Below are positions 1 to 5,465 of a stretch of 5,465 nucleotides of DNA, in pieces (position 1 is the first letter of the stretch; each line of letters begins with the position of its first letter). The notes under the pieces were generated by a model. The model searched no databases. It saw only the letters and a program-made list of their open reading frames with translations, and was not told the DNA's origin. This DNA comes from Candidatus Halomonas stercoripullorum (GTDB lineage: Bacteria; Pseudomonadota; Gammaproteobacteria; Pseudomonadales; Halomonadaceae): contig DXFC01000184.1 of assembly GCA_019114645.1 (NCBI GenBank), forward strand, positions 1 through 5,465. Reading direction: 5' to 3'. Both the position numbers and the translations under genes were made by a program.

Positions 1-747
1 CTCGGCCAGGGCCAGTCGCATCCGTCCTTCCAGCGCAATACTGCTCGACACTGCCGGACTGCGCTCCAGTTCCCGCCAATCAAGAGTGGAATAAGAGTTG
101 AAGCGGAAAGATGTCGTGAACGGGAATGCCCGTCGAGGGTTGACGTTGGTACCCGACAGGTTAATCGCCTCGACTTGCCACTCCTTACCGGTGGTCAAGT
201 CACGATAGGTGGCCGCACCATTACGTACTTGCACGCTAGCAATATTGAGCGCTACCGAGAGCCCGCTCTCCAGATCGGGGCTAGGCCCGGCTGTGACCGG
301 GGCCAGTGCTGACTCGGCGCCTTCGCGCTGTTCATCCAGACGCTGCAGCAAAGCCTCCCAGTTGCCACGGCCTTGCTCATCCCTAGCCAGGCGAAGTTGC
401 ATGCCATCCAGCGTTAACCCCTCAATGGCGATTTCACCACGCAATAGCGGTGCAAAGGCGAGGCTGACTTCGGCGTGGGCAAAGGCGAGAAAAGGGGCGT
501 CTGTTTCACTCTGCTCGGCCAGGCGACCTTCGGCCTGAGCCACGCTGACTCCAAGCCGGGGATAAAATGACCACGAGAGGGGGCCATCAAGGCTCAGCTC
601 CAATCCGCTATGCTCGCGCACCACCTCAATCAGCCTTGGCTTGAGATCCTCGGGGTCGAGAAAGGTGGTGACATAGATCACTGCCGCTACCACAGCGACG
701 CCCAACACACCAATAGCGGCCAGCATTGTTTGAAACAGGCGCTTCAT
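1..747 (-). CDS. asmA: AsmA family inner-membrane protein, N-terminal part (C-terminus beyond window edge)
   Basis: I read an open frame of 249 codons from the ATG at 747 down to base 1 with no stop, so the gene is cut by the window edge and its C-terminus is missing. Residues about 9-27 form one hydrophobic membrane anchor after a short basic start (MKRLFQ). The following segment has the typical AsmA opening: a DPEDLKPRLIE stretch (31-41), then SGLELSLDGPLSW (47-59) and YPRLGVSVAQAE (62-73), which parallels the DGPLRW..WPQLS region I recall from E. coli AsmA. AsmA-type proteins are inner-membrane anchored, with a large periplasmic part, and are linked to outer-membrane and phospholipid homeostasis. 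The start is supported by AAGGAGA at 757-763, nine bases upstream. The start overlaps the stop of the upstream PanZ-like gene by ATGA, implying coupled translation. In pseudomonads a related gene sits between his genes and mutY; that next neighbour is an expectation, not seen here. Confidence 0.9.
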   Translation of the reverse strand, partial: MKRLFQTMLAAIGVLGVAVVAAVIYVTTFLDPEDLKPRLIEVVREHSGLELSLDGPLSWSFYPRLGVSVAQAEGRLAEQSETDAPFLAFAHAEVSLAFAPLLRGEIAIEGLTLDGMQLRLARDEQGRGNWEALLQRLDEQREGAESALAPVTAGPSPDLESGLSVALNIASVQVRNGAATYRDLTTGKEWQVEAINLSGTNVNPRRAFPFTTSFRFNSYSTLDWRELERSPAVSSSIALEGRMRLALAE

Positions 748-1199
748 TCTGTAACGTCTCCTTGTGACGGCGAGACCAGGGCGAAATAGTCACTAGCGGC
801 ATCCAGGCGATACCCAAGGCGTATCAGCAACAGTTGGTCGGCAAACGACAGCTGCGAAGAGAAGACCCGCAGCTCACAGCCGGCGGCCTCCGCTGCCTCA
901 CCAATCAGCAAGAGCAGGCGTGAACCGACCCCGCGTCGTCGAGTCTCTTTGCGTACGCACAGCTCTGCCAGCCACCAGGCCCGGCTATCGGCATTGATTG
1001 CCGCCGCCCCTACCAGGCGGTCATTGAAACGTGCACAGCCAAAAAAATGGCCGGCCGCCAATTGCTCAGCGATAAAATCCTCTACCGGCTGATGCAGCCG
1101 CTCGGCTGGCGCATCCTTGTAGATCCGCTGCAGGTCATGGCGAATCTGGGCGTCGGCGTCCCAGCCCTGCTTATCGACCAGATGAAGTGTTACCGGCAT
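744..1199 (-). CDS. PanZ/PanM-like GNAT-family protein (acetyl-CoA-binding, possible PanD maturation factor)
   Basis: This encodes 151 residues with a single GNAT domain. The acetyl-CoA binding signature is visible at 81-96 (CVRKETRRRGVGSRLL), with the R-x-x-G-x-G loop at 87-92, preceded by a beta strand WWLAEL. The segment ARFNDRL (56-62) together with LCVRKETRRRGVG closely parallels ARFNERL and VREVTRRRGVG in E. coli PanZ (PanM) as I remember it. PanZ is an acetyl-CoA sensor that promotes self-cleavage of the aspartate decarboxylase PanD in pantothenate synthesis. This protein is about 25 residues longer than the E. coli one, and the extra length lies around 25-50 and at the C-terminus, so function may differ. 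A GTG at 1214 is also in frame, but the ATG at 1199 has GAGGAGA just upstream and is preferred. It is divergent from hisB and overlaps asmA by four bases. A plain GNAT acetyltransferase remains possible. Confidence 0.82.
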   Translation of the reverse strand: MPVTLHLVDKQGWDADAQIRHDLQRIYKDAPAERLHQPVEDFIAEQLAAGHFFGCARFNDRLVGAAAINADSRAWWLAELCVRKETRRRGVGSRLLLLIGEAAEAAGCELRVFSSQLSFADQLLLIRLGYRLDAASDYFALVSPSQGDVTE

Positions 1200-1206
1200 G
1201 CTGATT

Positions 1207-1211
1207 CTCCT
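1207..1211 (-). promoter_or_regulatory. Ribosome binding site that sets the PanZ-like start
   Basis: On the minus strand AGGAG lies seven bases before the ATG at 1199. Using the in-frame GTG at 1214 would place this motif inside the coding region and leave that GTG without a comparable site, so the ATG is the better start. Confidence 0.7.
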
Positions 1212-1260
1212 CACCTGCGGCTGGGCGCCGCGGCTACGATGGGCGCATTGTAGCGGATGG

Positions 1261-1289
1261 GGGCCGCGATTCTCTATAATGAGCGGCCC
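1261..1289. repeat. 7-bp inverted repeat bracketing the -10 box (possible operator)
   Basis: GGGCCGC at 1261-1267 is mirrored exactly by GCGGCCC at 1283-1289, with a 15-base AT-richer centre that contains TATAAT. The arms flank the -10 and reach the expected transcription start, a position suited to a repressor site or to two divergent promoters sharing one control element. GC-rich arms of this length can also arise by chance in this genome, so the role is an inference. Confidence 0.4.
1275..1280 (+). promoter_or_regulatory. Putative -10 box of the hisBHAF promoter
   Basis: A perfect TATAAT lies about 104 bases upstream of hisB in the divergent intergenic region. I find no good -35 at the usual 16-18 base distance: the sequence there is near TAGCGG, while TTGTAG at 1248-1253 sits 21 bases away. 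There is no TGn extension either. Transcription would begin near 1286-1288. The perfect box in otherwise GC-rich sequence makes a promoter likely, but the weak -35 suggests that activator help or another sigma context may matter. On the opposite strand the same AT-rich patch reads ATTATAGAGAAT and could serve the PanZ-like/asmA pair, with weaker matches. Confidence 0.5.
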
Positions 1290-1294
1290 ATGCC

Positions 1295-1313
1295 GGCAAG
1301 CCTAGGGTTTGCC
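1295..1313 (+). other. Stem-loop in the hisB leader
   Basis: GGCAAGCC (1295-1302) can pair with GGTTTGCC (1306-1313) through eight pairs, one of them G-U, around a TAG loop. It would lie at the very 5' end of the his transcript if the TATAAT box at 1275 is used. No run of T follows, so it is not an intrinsic terminator. It may stabilise the mRNA 5' end or have no function. Confidence 0.4.
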
Positions 1314-1383
1314 CGCCCGGATAATGCCCCTTGGCCATACCGGGCCCATATCCTGTGACGCATAGAGCGCAAGAGAGTCCAAC

Positions 1384-1977
1384 ATGTCCGAGAGAATCGC
1401 CACCATCACCCGTGACACCCAAGAGACCCGGATTACGGTTACCATCAATCTCGATGGCGAGGGGCGGCTCAACTGTGAAACCGGGGTACCCTTTCTCGAT
1501 CACATGCTGGATCAAATTGCCCGCCACGGGCTGATCGACTTCGACATCAAGGCAGTGGGCGACACACATATCGATGATCACCACACCGTCGAGGATCTCG
1601 GCATTACACTGGGTCAGGCTTTTTATCAGGCCATTGGCGACAAACGCGGCATCCAGCGCTACGGCCATGCTTATGTGCCGCTGGATGAGGCCCTGTCCCG
1701 GGTTGTCATCGACTTCTCCGGCCGCCCGGGGCTGTTCATGGATGTCGAATTCACTCGCGATACAGTCGGCAGTCTCGACACCCAGCTGTTCTGGGAATTT
1801 TTCCAAGGCTTTGCCAACCACGCACGGGTCACGCTGCATATCGACAATCTCAAGGGCTTCAATGCCCACCACCAGGCGGAAACGATCTTCAAGGCCTTTG
1901 GGCGTGCGTTGCGCATGGCCATTTCCGCCGATCCACGCATGGCCGGCCAGATGCCTTCTACCAAAGGTACCCTATAA
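1384..1977 (+). CDS. hisB: Imidazoleglycerol-phosphate dehydratase, monofunctional HisB
   Basis: HisB removes water from imidazole-glycerol phosphate to give imidazole-acetol phosphate, a cytoplasmic manganese-dependent step of histidine synthesis. The 197-residue length matches single-domain dehydratases and lacks the N-terminal histidinol-phosphatase domain of enteric HisB. Both metal-binding repeats are intact: DDHHTVED at 64-71 and AHHQAE at 161-166. Further hallmarks are PFLDHMLDQIARHG (36-49), SGRPGL (112-117), the EFFQGFANHA segment (138-147) and the C-terminal PSTKG (191-195). The ATG has a modest AAGAGAG at 1371-1377, six bases upstream. It is the first gene of the plus-strand his cluster and is followed by hisH after 53 bases, so co-transcription is likely. 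Nothing in the frame looks damaged. Confidence 0.98.
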   Translation: MSERIATITRDTQETRITVTINLDGEGRLNCETGVPFLDHMLDQIARHGLIDFDIKAVGDTHIDDHHTVEDLGITLGQAFYQAIGDKRGIQRYGHAYVPLDEALSRVVIDFSGRPGLFMDVEFTRDTVGSLDTQLFWEFFQGFANHARVTLHIDNLKGFNAHHQAETIFKAFGRALRMAISADPRMAGQMPSTKGTL

Positions 1978-1990
1978 ACGCCATAGTACC
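1966..1990 (+). other. Imperfect stem-loop across the hisB stop codon
   Basis: GGTAC (1966-1970) pairs with GTACC (1986-1990), and after a CC bulge TAT (1973-1975) pairs with ATA (1983-1985) around a seven-base loop. The hisB stop TAA (1975-1977) sits at the top of the stem. No T-run follows, so termination is unlikely. At most it could influence mRNA processing or ribosome release between hisB and hisH. Confidence 0.25.
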
Positions 1991-2030
1991 GACCAAGTAA
2001 CACGCACCCGACGAGCACACGGAGCCACGC

Positions 2031-2672
2031 ATGACTATCGCTGTCATCGACTATGGAATGGGTAACTTGCACTCGGTTGCCAAAGCCCTGGAGCATGTTA
2101 CCCACGAGCGTGTCGTCATTACTCGCGATCCGCGTCGTATCCTGGGCGCAACACGTCTGGTGCTGCCGGGCCAAGGCGCAATACGCGACTGCATGGCGGA
2201 GCTGGAGAGAACCGAGCTACGCGGGTTGGTACAAGAATTGCTGGCCAACCAGAGCAAGCCGCTGCTGGGTATCTGTGTCGGCCAGCAAATGCTGCTCGAC
2301 CATAGCGATGAAAGCGGAGGGGTGGATTGCCTGGGCCTCTTCTCCGGTGTGGTCCAGCGTTTCCCCAGCGCCATGGTCGACACCCAGGGCGAGCGTCTCA
2401 AGGTACCGCACATGGGTTGGAATCTGGTGCAACAGCAGCAGCCCCACCCGCTGTGGGCCGGTGTTGACCACGACGAACACTTCTATTTCGTGCACAGTTA
2501 CTACGTAACGGCCGAAGAGAGTGCCTGCGTCTACGGCACCACTCGCTATGGCCATATCGATGCACACGTTGCCATCGGCCGTGATGCCACTTTTGCAGTA
2601 CAGTTCCACCCGGAAAAAAGCTCCCGGGCGGGGCTGAAAATGCTGGAAAACTTCATTAATTGGGCTCCCTGA
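2031..2672 (+). CDS. hisH: Imidazole glycerol phosphate synthase, glutamine amidotransferase subunit HisH
   Basis: HisH hydrolyses glutamine and passes ammonia to HisF in the IGP synthase heterodimer. The 213-residue protein is a class I (triad) glutamine amidotransferase. The N-terminal DYGMGNLHSV (7-16) and the oxyanion-strand region LPGQGA (45-50) are present. The nucleophile C82 lies in GICVGQQ, and H193 and E195 lie in QFHPEKS, completing the triad. KVPHMGWN (124-131) is another family hallmark. In many HisH proteins the oxyanion region reads PGVGA; the Gln here is a known-looking variant and not obviously disabling. The ATG at 2031 has GGAG at 2021-2024, six bases upstream. It lies 53 bases after hisB and 64 before hisA, with its partner hisF two genes downstream. 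Confidence 0.98.
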   Translation: MTIAVIDYGMGNLHSVAKALEHVTHERVVITRDPRRILGATRLVLPGQGAIRDCMAELERTELRGLVQELLANQSKPLLGICVGQQMLLDHSDESGGVDCLGLFSGVVQRFPSAMVDTQGERLKVPHMGWNLVQQQQPHPLWAGVDHDEHFYFVHSYYVTAEESACVYGTTRYGHIDAHVAIGRDATFAVQFHPEKSSRAGLKMLENFINWAP

Positions 2673-2736
2673 GCGCAGCCGGCTAGCCAATACGTTCGCA
2701 GCCAGCCAGCGCCGGCGCCACCCGAGAGGACACGAC

Positions 2737-3492
2737 ATGCTGGTAATTCCCGCCATTGATCTCAAGGACGGCAAGTGCGTCCGCCTCAAGCAGGGCCGGA
2801 TGGAGGACGCCACCACTTATGGCGATGATCCGGTGGCCATGGCCGCACGCTGGGTCGAAGCCGGTACTCGCCGCCTGCACCTGGTCGACCTCAATGGCGC
2901 CTTCGAGGGTAAGCCGATCAACGGCGAGGCCGTGACGGCCATCGCCAAGCGCTGGCCTGAGCTGCCGATCCAGATCGGTGGTGGCATTCGCAGTGCCGAG
3001 ACCATCGAGCACTACCTGGCGGCCGGCGTCAGTTATGTGATTCTGGGCACCAAGGCGGTGAAGGAACCAAACTTTGTCGGCGAAATGTGTCGTGCATTTC
3101 CGGGCCATATCATTGTCGGCCTGGATGCCCGCGATGGCTTTGTCGCCACCGACGGCTGGGCCGAAGTCTCACAGGTCAAGGCAGTGGAGCTGGCCAAGCG
3201 CTTTGCCGATGATGGTGTTTCCAGCATCGTTTACACCGATATTGCCCGCGATGGCATGATGAATGGCGTTAACATCGCGTCTACCGCCGAACTGGCCCGC
3301 GAAGGGGGCCTGCCGGTCATCGCCTCCGGTGGTGTGACCAACCTTGATGACCTGCGCCAGCTGGTAGCCGCACAGGAGCCGGGCATCATCGGCGCCATCA
3401 CCGGACGCGCCATCTATGAAGGTACGCTGGATGTAGCCCAAGCCCAGCAATTGTGTGATGAGCTCACTTCAAACCTGCCGACAGGAAACTGA
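2737..3492 (+). CDS. hisA: ProFAR isomerase HisA
   Basis: HisA converts ProFAR to PRFAR by an Amadori rearrangement, supplying the substrate of HisF/HisH. The 251-residue protein is a full-length (beta-alpha)8 barrel. The two catalytic aspartates are visible: D8 in IPAIDLKDGK and D130 in VGLDARDG. Phosphate-binding and barrel motifs are in place, including GGGIR (81-85), DIARDGMMNG (168-177), ASGGV (196-200) and GAITGRAIYEG (219-229). The internal half-barrel repeat shared with HisF shows in the paired GGGIR and ASGGV segments. The ATG has AGAGGA at 2725-2730, six bases upstream. The 64-base gap before it contains GC-rich palindromes (GGCTAGCC at 2681-2688 and GCGCCGGCGC at 2709-2718) but no terminator-like T-run. 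hisF begins two bases after its stop. Confidence 0.98.
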   Translation: MLVIPAIDLKDGKCVRLKQGRMEDATTYGDDPVAMAARWVEAGTRRLHLVDLNGAFEGKPINGEAVTAIAKRWPELPIQIGGGIRSAETIEHYLAAGVSYVILGTKAVKEPNFVGEMCRAFPGHIIVGLDARDGFVATDGWAEVSQVKAVELAKRFADDGVSSIVYTDIARDGMMNGVNIASTAELAREGGLPVIASGGVTNLDDLRQLVAAQEPGIIGAITGRAIYEGTLDVAQAQQLCDELTSNLPTGN

Positions 3493-3494
3493 AC

Positions 3495-4268
3495 ATGGGT
3501 CTGGCCAAGCGTATTATTCCCTGCCTTGATGTCGATGCCGGCCGTGTGGTCAAGGGCGTCAATTTTGTCGGCATTCGCGATGCCGGTGACCCGGTTGAAA
3601 TTGCGCAGCGCTACAACATGCAAGGTGCCGATGAAATCACCTTTCTCGATATTACCGCCAGCCATGAAGACCGTGCCACGACGGTAGAGATGGTTGAGCG
3701 CATTGCCGGCGAAGTCTTCATTCCGCTCACTGTAGGAGGCGGCATCCGAACCTGTGACGATATCCGCACCATGCTCAATGCCGGAGCCGACAAGGTCTCG
3801 ATCAATACCTCCGCCGTTACCAATCCCGAGTTTGTACGCGAAGCGGCCGAGCGCTTCGGCAGCCAGTGCATCGTGGTGGCTATTGATGTCAAGCAGGTCT
3901 CGGCGGAAGGCGAAACACCGCGCTGGGAGGTCTTCACCCATGGCGGACGTCGCCCAACCGGGCTGGATGCCGTTGAGTGGGCCAGGCAGATGGTCGACTA
4001 CGGTGCCGGTGAGCTGCTCGTGACCAGCATGGATCGCGACGGCACGAAAGCCGGCTTCGATCTGGGCGTGACCCGGGCGATCAGCGATGCAGTCACCGTG
4101 CCGGTCATCGCCTCGGGCGGCGTCGGTAACCTCGATCACCTGGTGGATGGCGTGCTCAAGGGCGGCGCCGATGCCGTCCTCGCCGCCAGTATCTTTCACT
4201 TCGGTGAGTTCACCATTCCGGAGGCCAAGCGCTACATGGCCGAGCGTGGAATTGAGATGCGCCTATAA
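3495..4268 (+). CDS. hisF: Imidazole glycerol phosphate synthase, cyclase subunit HisF
   Basis: HisF closes the imidazole ring: with ammonia from HisH it turns PRFAR into imidazole-glycerol phosphate and AICAR, the latter feeding purine synthesis. The 257-residue protein is a complete (beta-alpha)8 barrel. Key features are MGLAKRIIPCLDVD at the start with catalytic D12, K20 in VVKGVNF, D52 in FLDITAS, VGGGIR (80-85), D131 in VVAIDVK, TSMDRDGT (177-184), VIASGGVG (204-211) and the final ASIFHFGEF (231-239). The start lies two bases after hisA, with AGGAA at 3483-3487 inside the end of hisA, so the two are tightly coupled. It is followed after 24 bases by a gene for an exported protein on the same strand. 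Confidence 0.98.
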   Translation: MGLAKRIIPCLDVDAGRVVKGVNFVGIRDAGDPVEIAQRYNMQGADEITFLDITASHEDRATTVEMVERIAGEVFIPLTVGGGIRTCDDIRTMLNAGADKVSINTSAVTNPEFVREAAERFGSQCIVVAIDVKQVSAEGETPRWEVFTHGGRRPTGLDAVEWARQMVDYGAGELLVTSMDRDGTKAGFDLGVTRAISDAVTVPVIASGGVGNLDHLVDGVLKGGADAVLAASIFHFGEFTIPEAKRYMAERGIEMRL

Positions 4269-4280
4269 ACCCGAAATATC

Positions 4281-4286
4281 AGGAGG
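4281..4286 (+). promoter_or_regulatory. Strong ribosome binding site for the GTG-started exported protein
   Basis: AGGAGG, a full match to the 16S rRNA anti-Shine-Dalgarno core, lies six bases before GTG at 4293. It is the best ribosome site in the window, fixes the GTG as the start and argues that the downstream reading frame is a real gene. Confidence 0.8.
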
Positions 4287-4292
4287 TTTACC

Positions 4293-4811
4293 GTGCCGGC
4301 TTCAAGGAAGACAAGGTGGCTCCCGGGCCTGATGTGCTCAGCTATTCTCTCCACCGGCACGGTCCAGGCCGGGCAGGACGCGATCTGGCCTCCCAAGCTG
4401 GAAATCCATCACGTCCTGCTGCAAACCAGTTTCTACACCACCCACTTCGACCCCGAGCCCGACCACCACAACCAGCAAGAGTTGATCGGTCTGGAGCTGC
4501 ATAACGCTCAGCGCTGGCTGGTCGGCGGGGCTCGCTTTCTCAACTCGTTCAATCAGGAATCCTTCTTCCTTTATGCCGGCCGGGAATTTCCCTTGTGGCA
4601 GCCAAATGAGGCGTTTACCGTCCGCGCCAAGCTGACCGCCGGCCTGCTGCACGGCTACCGTGGTGAACACCGTGACAAGATTCCGCTCAATCATCTGGGT
4701 ACGGCACCTGCCGCCTTGCCCAGTATTGGTTTGCAATGGCAGCGCTTCGAAACCGACCTGATCCTGTTCGGTACGGCAGGAGCCATGGTAACTGGCGGCA
4801 TCCGCTTCTAG
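4293..4811 (+). CDS. Small exported protein, predicted outer-membrane beta-barrel, PagP-like pattern
   Basis: This encodes 172 residues starting at GTG. Residues 1-26 look like a Sec signal peptide: basic start (RKTR), hydrophobic core 9-22 and a VQA cleavage site at 24-26, leaving a mature chain of about 146. The mature part shows alternating polar and hydrophobic strands, many aromatics, and ends in G-I-R-F, the terminal aromatic typical of outer-membrane barrels. Several stretches recall PagP, the outer-membrane lipid A palmitoyltransferase: RFLNSFNQ (81-88) resembles AFKDSWNK, LTAGL (114-118) then KIPLN..G (129-136) resembles FTAGV then YIPLP, and PSIG (143-146) follows. The comparison is from memory and the catalytic Asp would be Asn here. 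Mature length is close to PagP. It lies 24 bases after hisF and is probably co-transcribed, though a link to histidine synthesis is not evident. I do not assign a function. Confidence 0.8.
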   Translation: MPASRKTRWLPGLMCSAILSTGTVQAGQDAIWPPKLEIHHVLLQTSFYTTHFDPEPDHHNQQELIGLELHNAQRWLVGGARFLNSFNQESFFLYAGREFPLWQPNEAFTVRAKLTAGLLHGYRGEHRDKIPLNHLGTAPAALPSIGLQWQRFETDLILFGTAGAMVTGGIRF

Positions 4812-4815
4812 GCGA

Positions 4816-5406
4816 CTAATCGAGCGAAAGCCCCAGGTTGCTCACGCCACCGTTGCGTCCCAGCTTGCGTAACGCCTTGAGTGATTCACGATCGAGCTGG
4901 CCCTCGGCGGCTTCCAGCACCGCATCCTGGAAGCTGTCCTCGTCGGCCATGAGCGGATGCTCACGTATCAGGGCGGCCAGCTTGCCGGCATCTTCCTCGC
5001 CTTCAGTCAGTTCGATATAGGCACGTACGCCACTTTTGGAAATGCGGCTGACTTCAAGCACCGCTTCGGGCGCTTCCCCGCGTAGCGTATCGAGCAACGA
5101 AGCGAGCGCCACTACGGCTTCCGTGGCACGCCGGGCGCCGAAGCTGTCATCGACACTTGCCGGCTCTAGCTCCGCGAGTTTTTCCGCTTGGCGTTCAAAG
5201 TCGATGCGTGCCTCACGTACACTAAGTCGCTCCCAGACCAGATCGAGAATGGCCCGCAAGGCCGCCGGATTACCGCTTTCCGCCATTTGGGCATACAACG
5301 CATAGTTGGGCAGCAGTCGCTCGCACAGTGCTGCCATAAAGGCCTGTTGCTGCGCCGCCGAAAGGGCTTGCAGGCGCTGATGAAAGCCCTGATTGGGCTG
5401 ATGCAT
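4816..5406 (-). CDS. DUF416 (YjaG-like) family protein of unknown function
   Basis: The 196-residue protein matches E. coli YjaG in length and pattern as I recall it: FMAALCERLLPNYALY (23-38) against FMACLCERMYPNYAMF, AILDLVWERLSVREARIDFERQAEKL (52-77) against ILDLIWETLTVKDAKVNFDSQLEKF, and a C-terminal LRKLGRNGGVSNLGLSL against LRADLREAGESNIGI. It appears soluble, helical and cytoplasmic, with no signal peptide or membrane segment. The family's role is not known. A GTG at 5454 is in frame, but the ATG at 5406 has AAGGAGAG immediately upstream and gives the family length, so it is preferred. The gene converges on the exported-protein gene with only four bases between stop codons. Bases 5407-5465 upstream hold the ribosome site and no clear promoter. 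Confidence 0.92.
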   Translation of the reverse strand: MHQPNQGFHQRLQALSAAQQQAFMAALCERLLPNYALYAQMAESGNPAALRAILDLVWERLSVREARIDFERQAEKLAELEPASVDDSFGARRATEAVVALASLLDTLRGEAPEAVLEVSRISKSGVRAYIELTEGEEDAGKLAALIREHPLMADEDSFQDAVLEAAEGQLDRESLKALRKLGRNGGVSNLGLSLD

Positions 5407-5409
5407 GAA

Positions 5410-5417
5410 CTCTCCTT
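5410..5417 (-). promoter_or_regulatory. Ribosome binding site that sets the DUF416 start
   Basis: Minus-strand AAGGAGAG ends three bases before the ATG at 5406, with its AGGAG core (5412-5416) five bases away. The alternative GTG at 5454 would add 16 residues absent from the family pattern and would leave this site inside the gene. Confidence 0.75.
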
Positions 5418-5465
5418 GCAGTACGTCAGTCAGATGAAATCGACTCACGGCCACAGCACATCGGA

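Noticed and set aside
209..538. Plus-strand open frame of 109 codons opposite asmA
   Set aside because: It is Ser/Arg/Ala-rich and low in complexity, and lies opposite a convincing AsmA N-terminal domain.
1290..1358. A 22-codon open frame (ATG at 1290, TGA at 1356) in the hisB leader as a possible attenuator peptide
   Set aside because: It has only one His codon and no ribosome site, would begin almost at the predicted transcript start, and no terminator hairpin with T-run follows it.
1234..1872. Minus-strand open frame of 212 codons opposite hisB and the promoter region
   Set aside because: It is antisense to intact hisB, crosses the likely promoter, and its sequence mirrors hisB codons without any family pattern.
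2673..2736. Palindromes GGCTAGCC and GCGCCGGCGC in the hisH-hisA gap as a terminator or protein site
   Set aside because: Both are short, adjoin GC-rich sequence where palindromes are common, and no T-run follows. Downstream hisA and hisF need read-through.
2217..2816. Minus-strand open frame of 199 codons opposite hisH and the hisH-hisA gap
   Set aside because: It is antisense to hisH with all catalytic residues in the sense frame, and has no supporting ribosome site or domain.
3414..4199. Minus-strand open frame of 261 codons opposite hisF
   Set aside because: It is the antisense shadow of a clearly coding, conserved hisF. Long antisense frames are expected in GC-rich genes, and it shows no ribosome site or recognisable domain.

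Overview
The window is a GC-rich piece of a gammaproteobacterial chromosome. The proteins look most like those of the Halomonadaceae/Oceanospirillales-Pseudomonadales group: a monofunctional HisB, a hisB-hisH-hisA-hisF order with hisG, hisD and hisC absent, an AsmA/PanZ-like pair next door and a YjaG-type DUF416 protein. The placement is inferred from remembered family sequences, not from a search. The monofunctional HisB argues against an enteric bacterium, where HisB is a bifunctional fusion.

Layout. Bases 1-747 (minus) hold the N-terminal 249 codons of an AsmA-family inner-membrane protein that runs off the left edge. Its start overlaps by four bases (ATGA) the stop of a PanZ-like GNAT protein (744-1199, minus). 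A 184-base divergent control region (1200-1383) follows. It has a perfect TATAAT box bracketed by a 7-bp inverted repeat, then a leader hairpin. From 1384 a plus-strand operon runs hisB, hisH, hisA, hisF and then a gene for a small exported beta-barrel-like protein (4293-4811). That last gene starts at GTG behind a strong AGGAGG. Convergent to it, only 4 bases away, is a DUF416 (YjaG-like) gene (4816-5406, minus). The last 59 bases hold only its ribosome binding site and upstream sequence.

How the genes work together. HisA, HisF/HisH and HisB carry out consecutive middle steps of histidine synthesis: ProFAR to PRFAR, PRFAR plus glutamine to imidazole-glycerol phosphate and AICAR, then dehydration to imidazole-acetol phosphate. 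The remaining his genes must lie elsewhere, so the pathway is split. No histidine-rich leader peptide precedes hisB, so classical enteric-type attenuation is not supported.

The window is mostly ordinary core genome and I see no mobile element, CRISPR array, tRNA or rRNA. The least explained item is the exported protein behind hisF, whose sequence pattern recalls the lipid A palmitoyltransferase PagP. The hisB/panZ-like divergent promoter region is the next most interesting.
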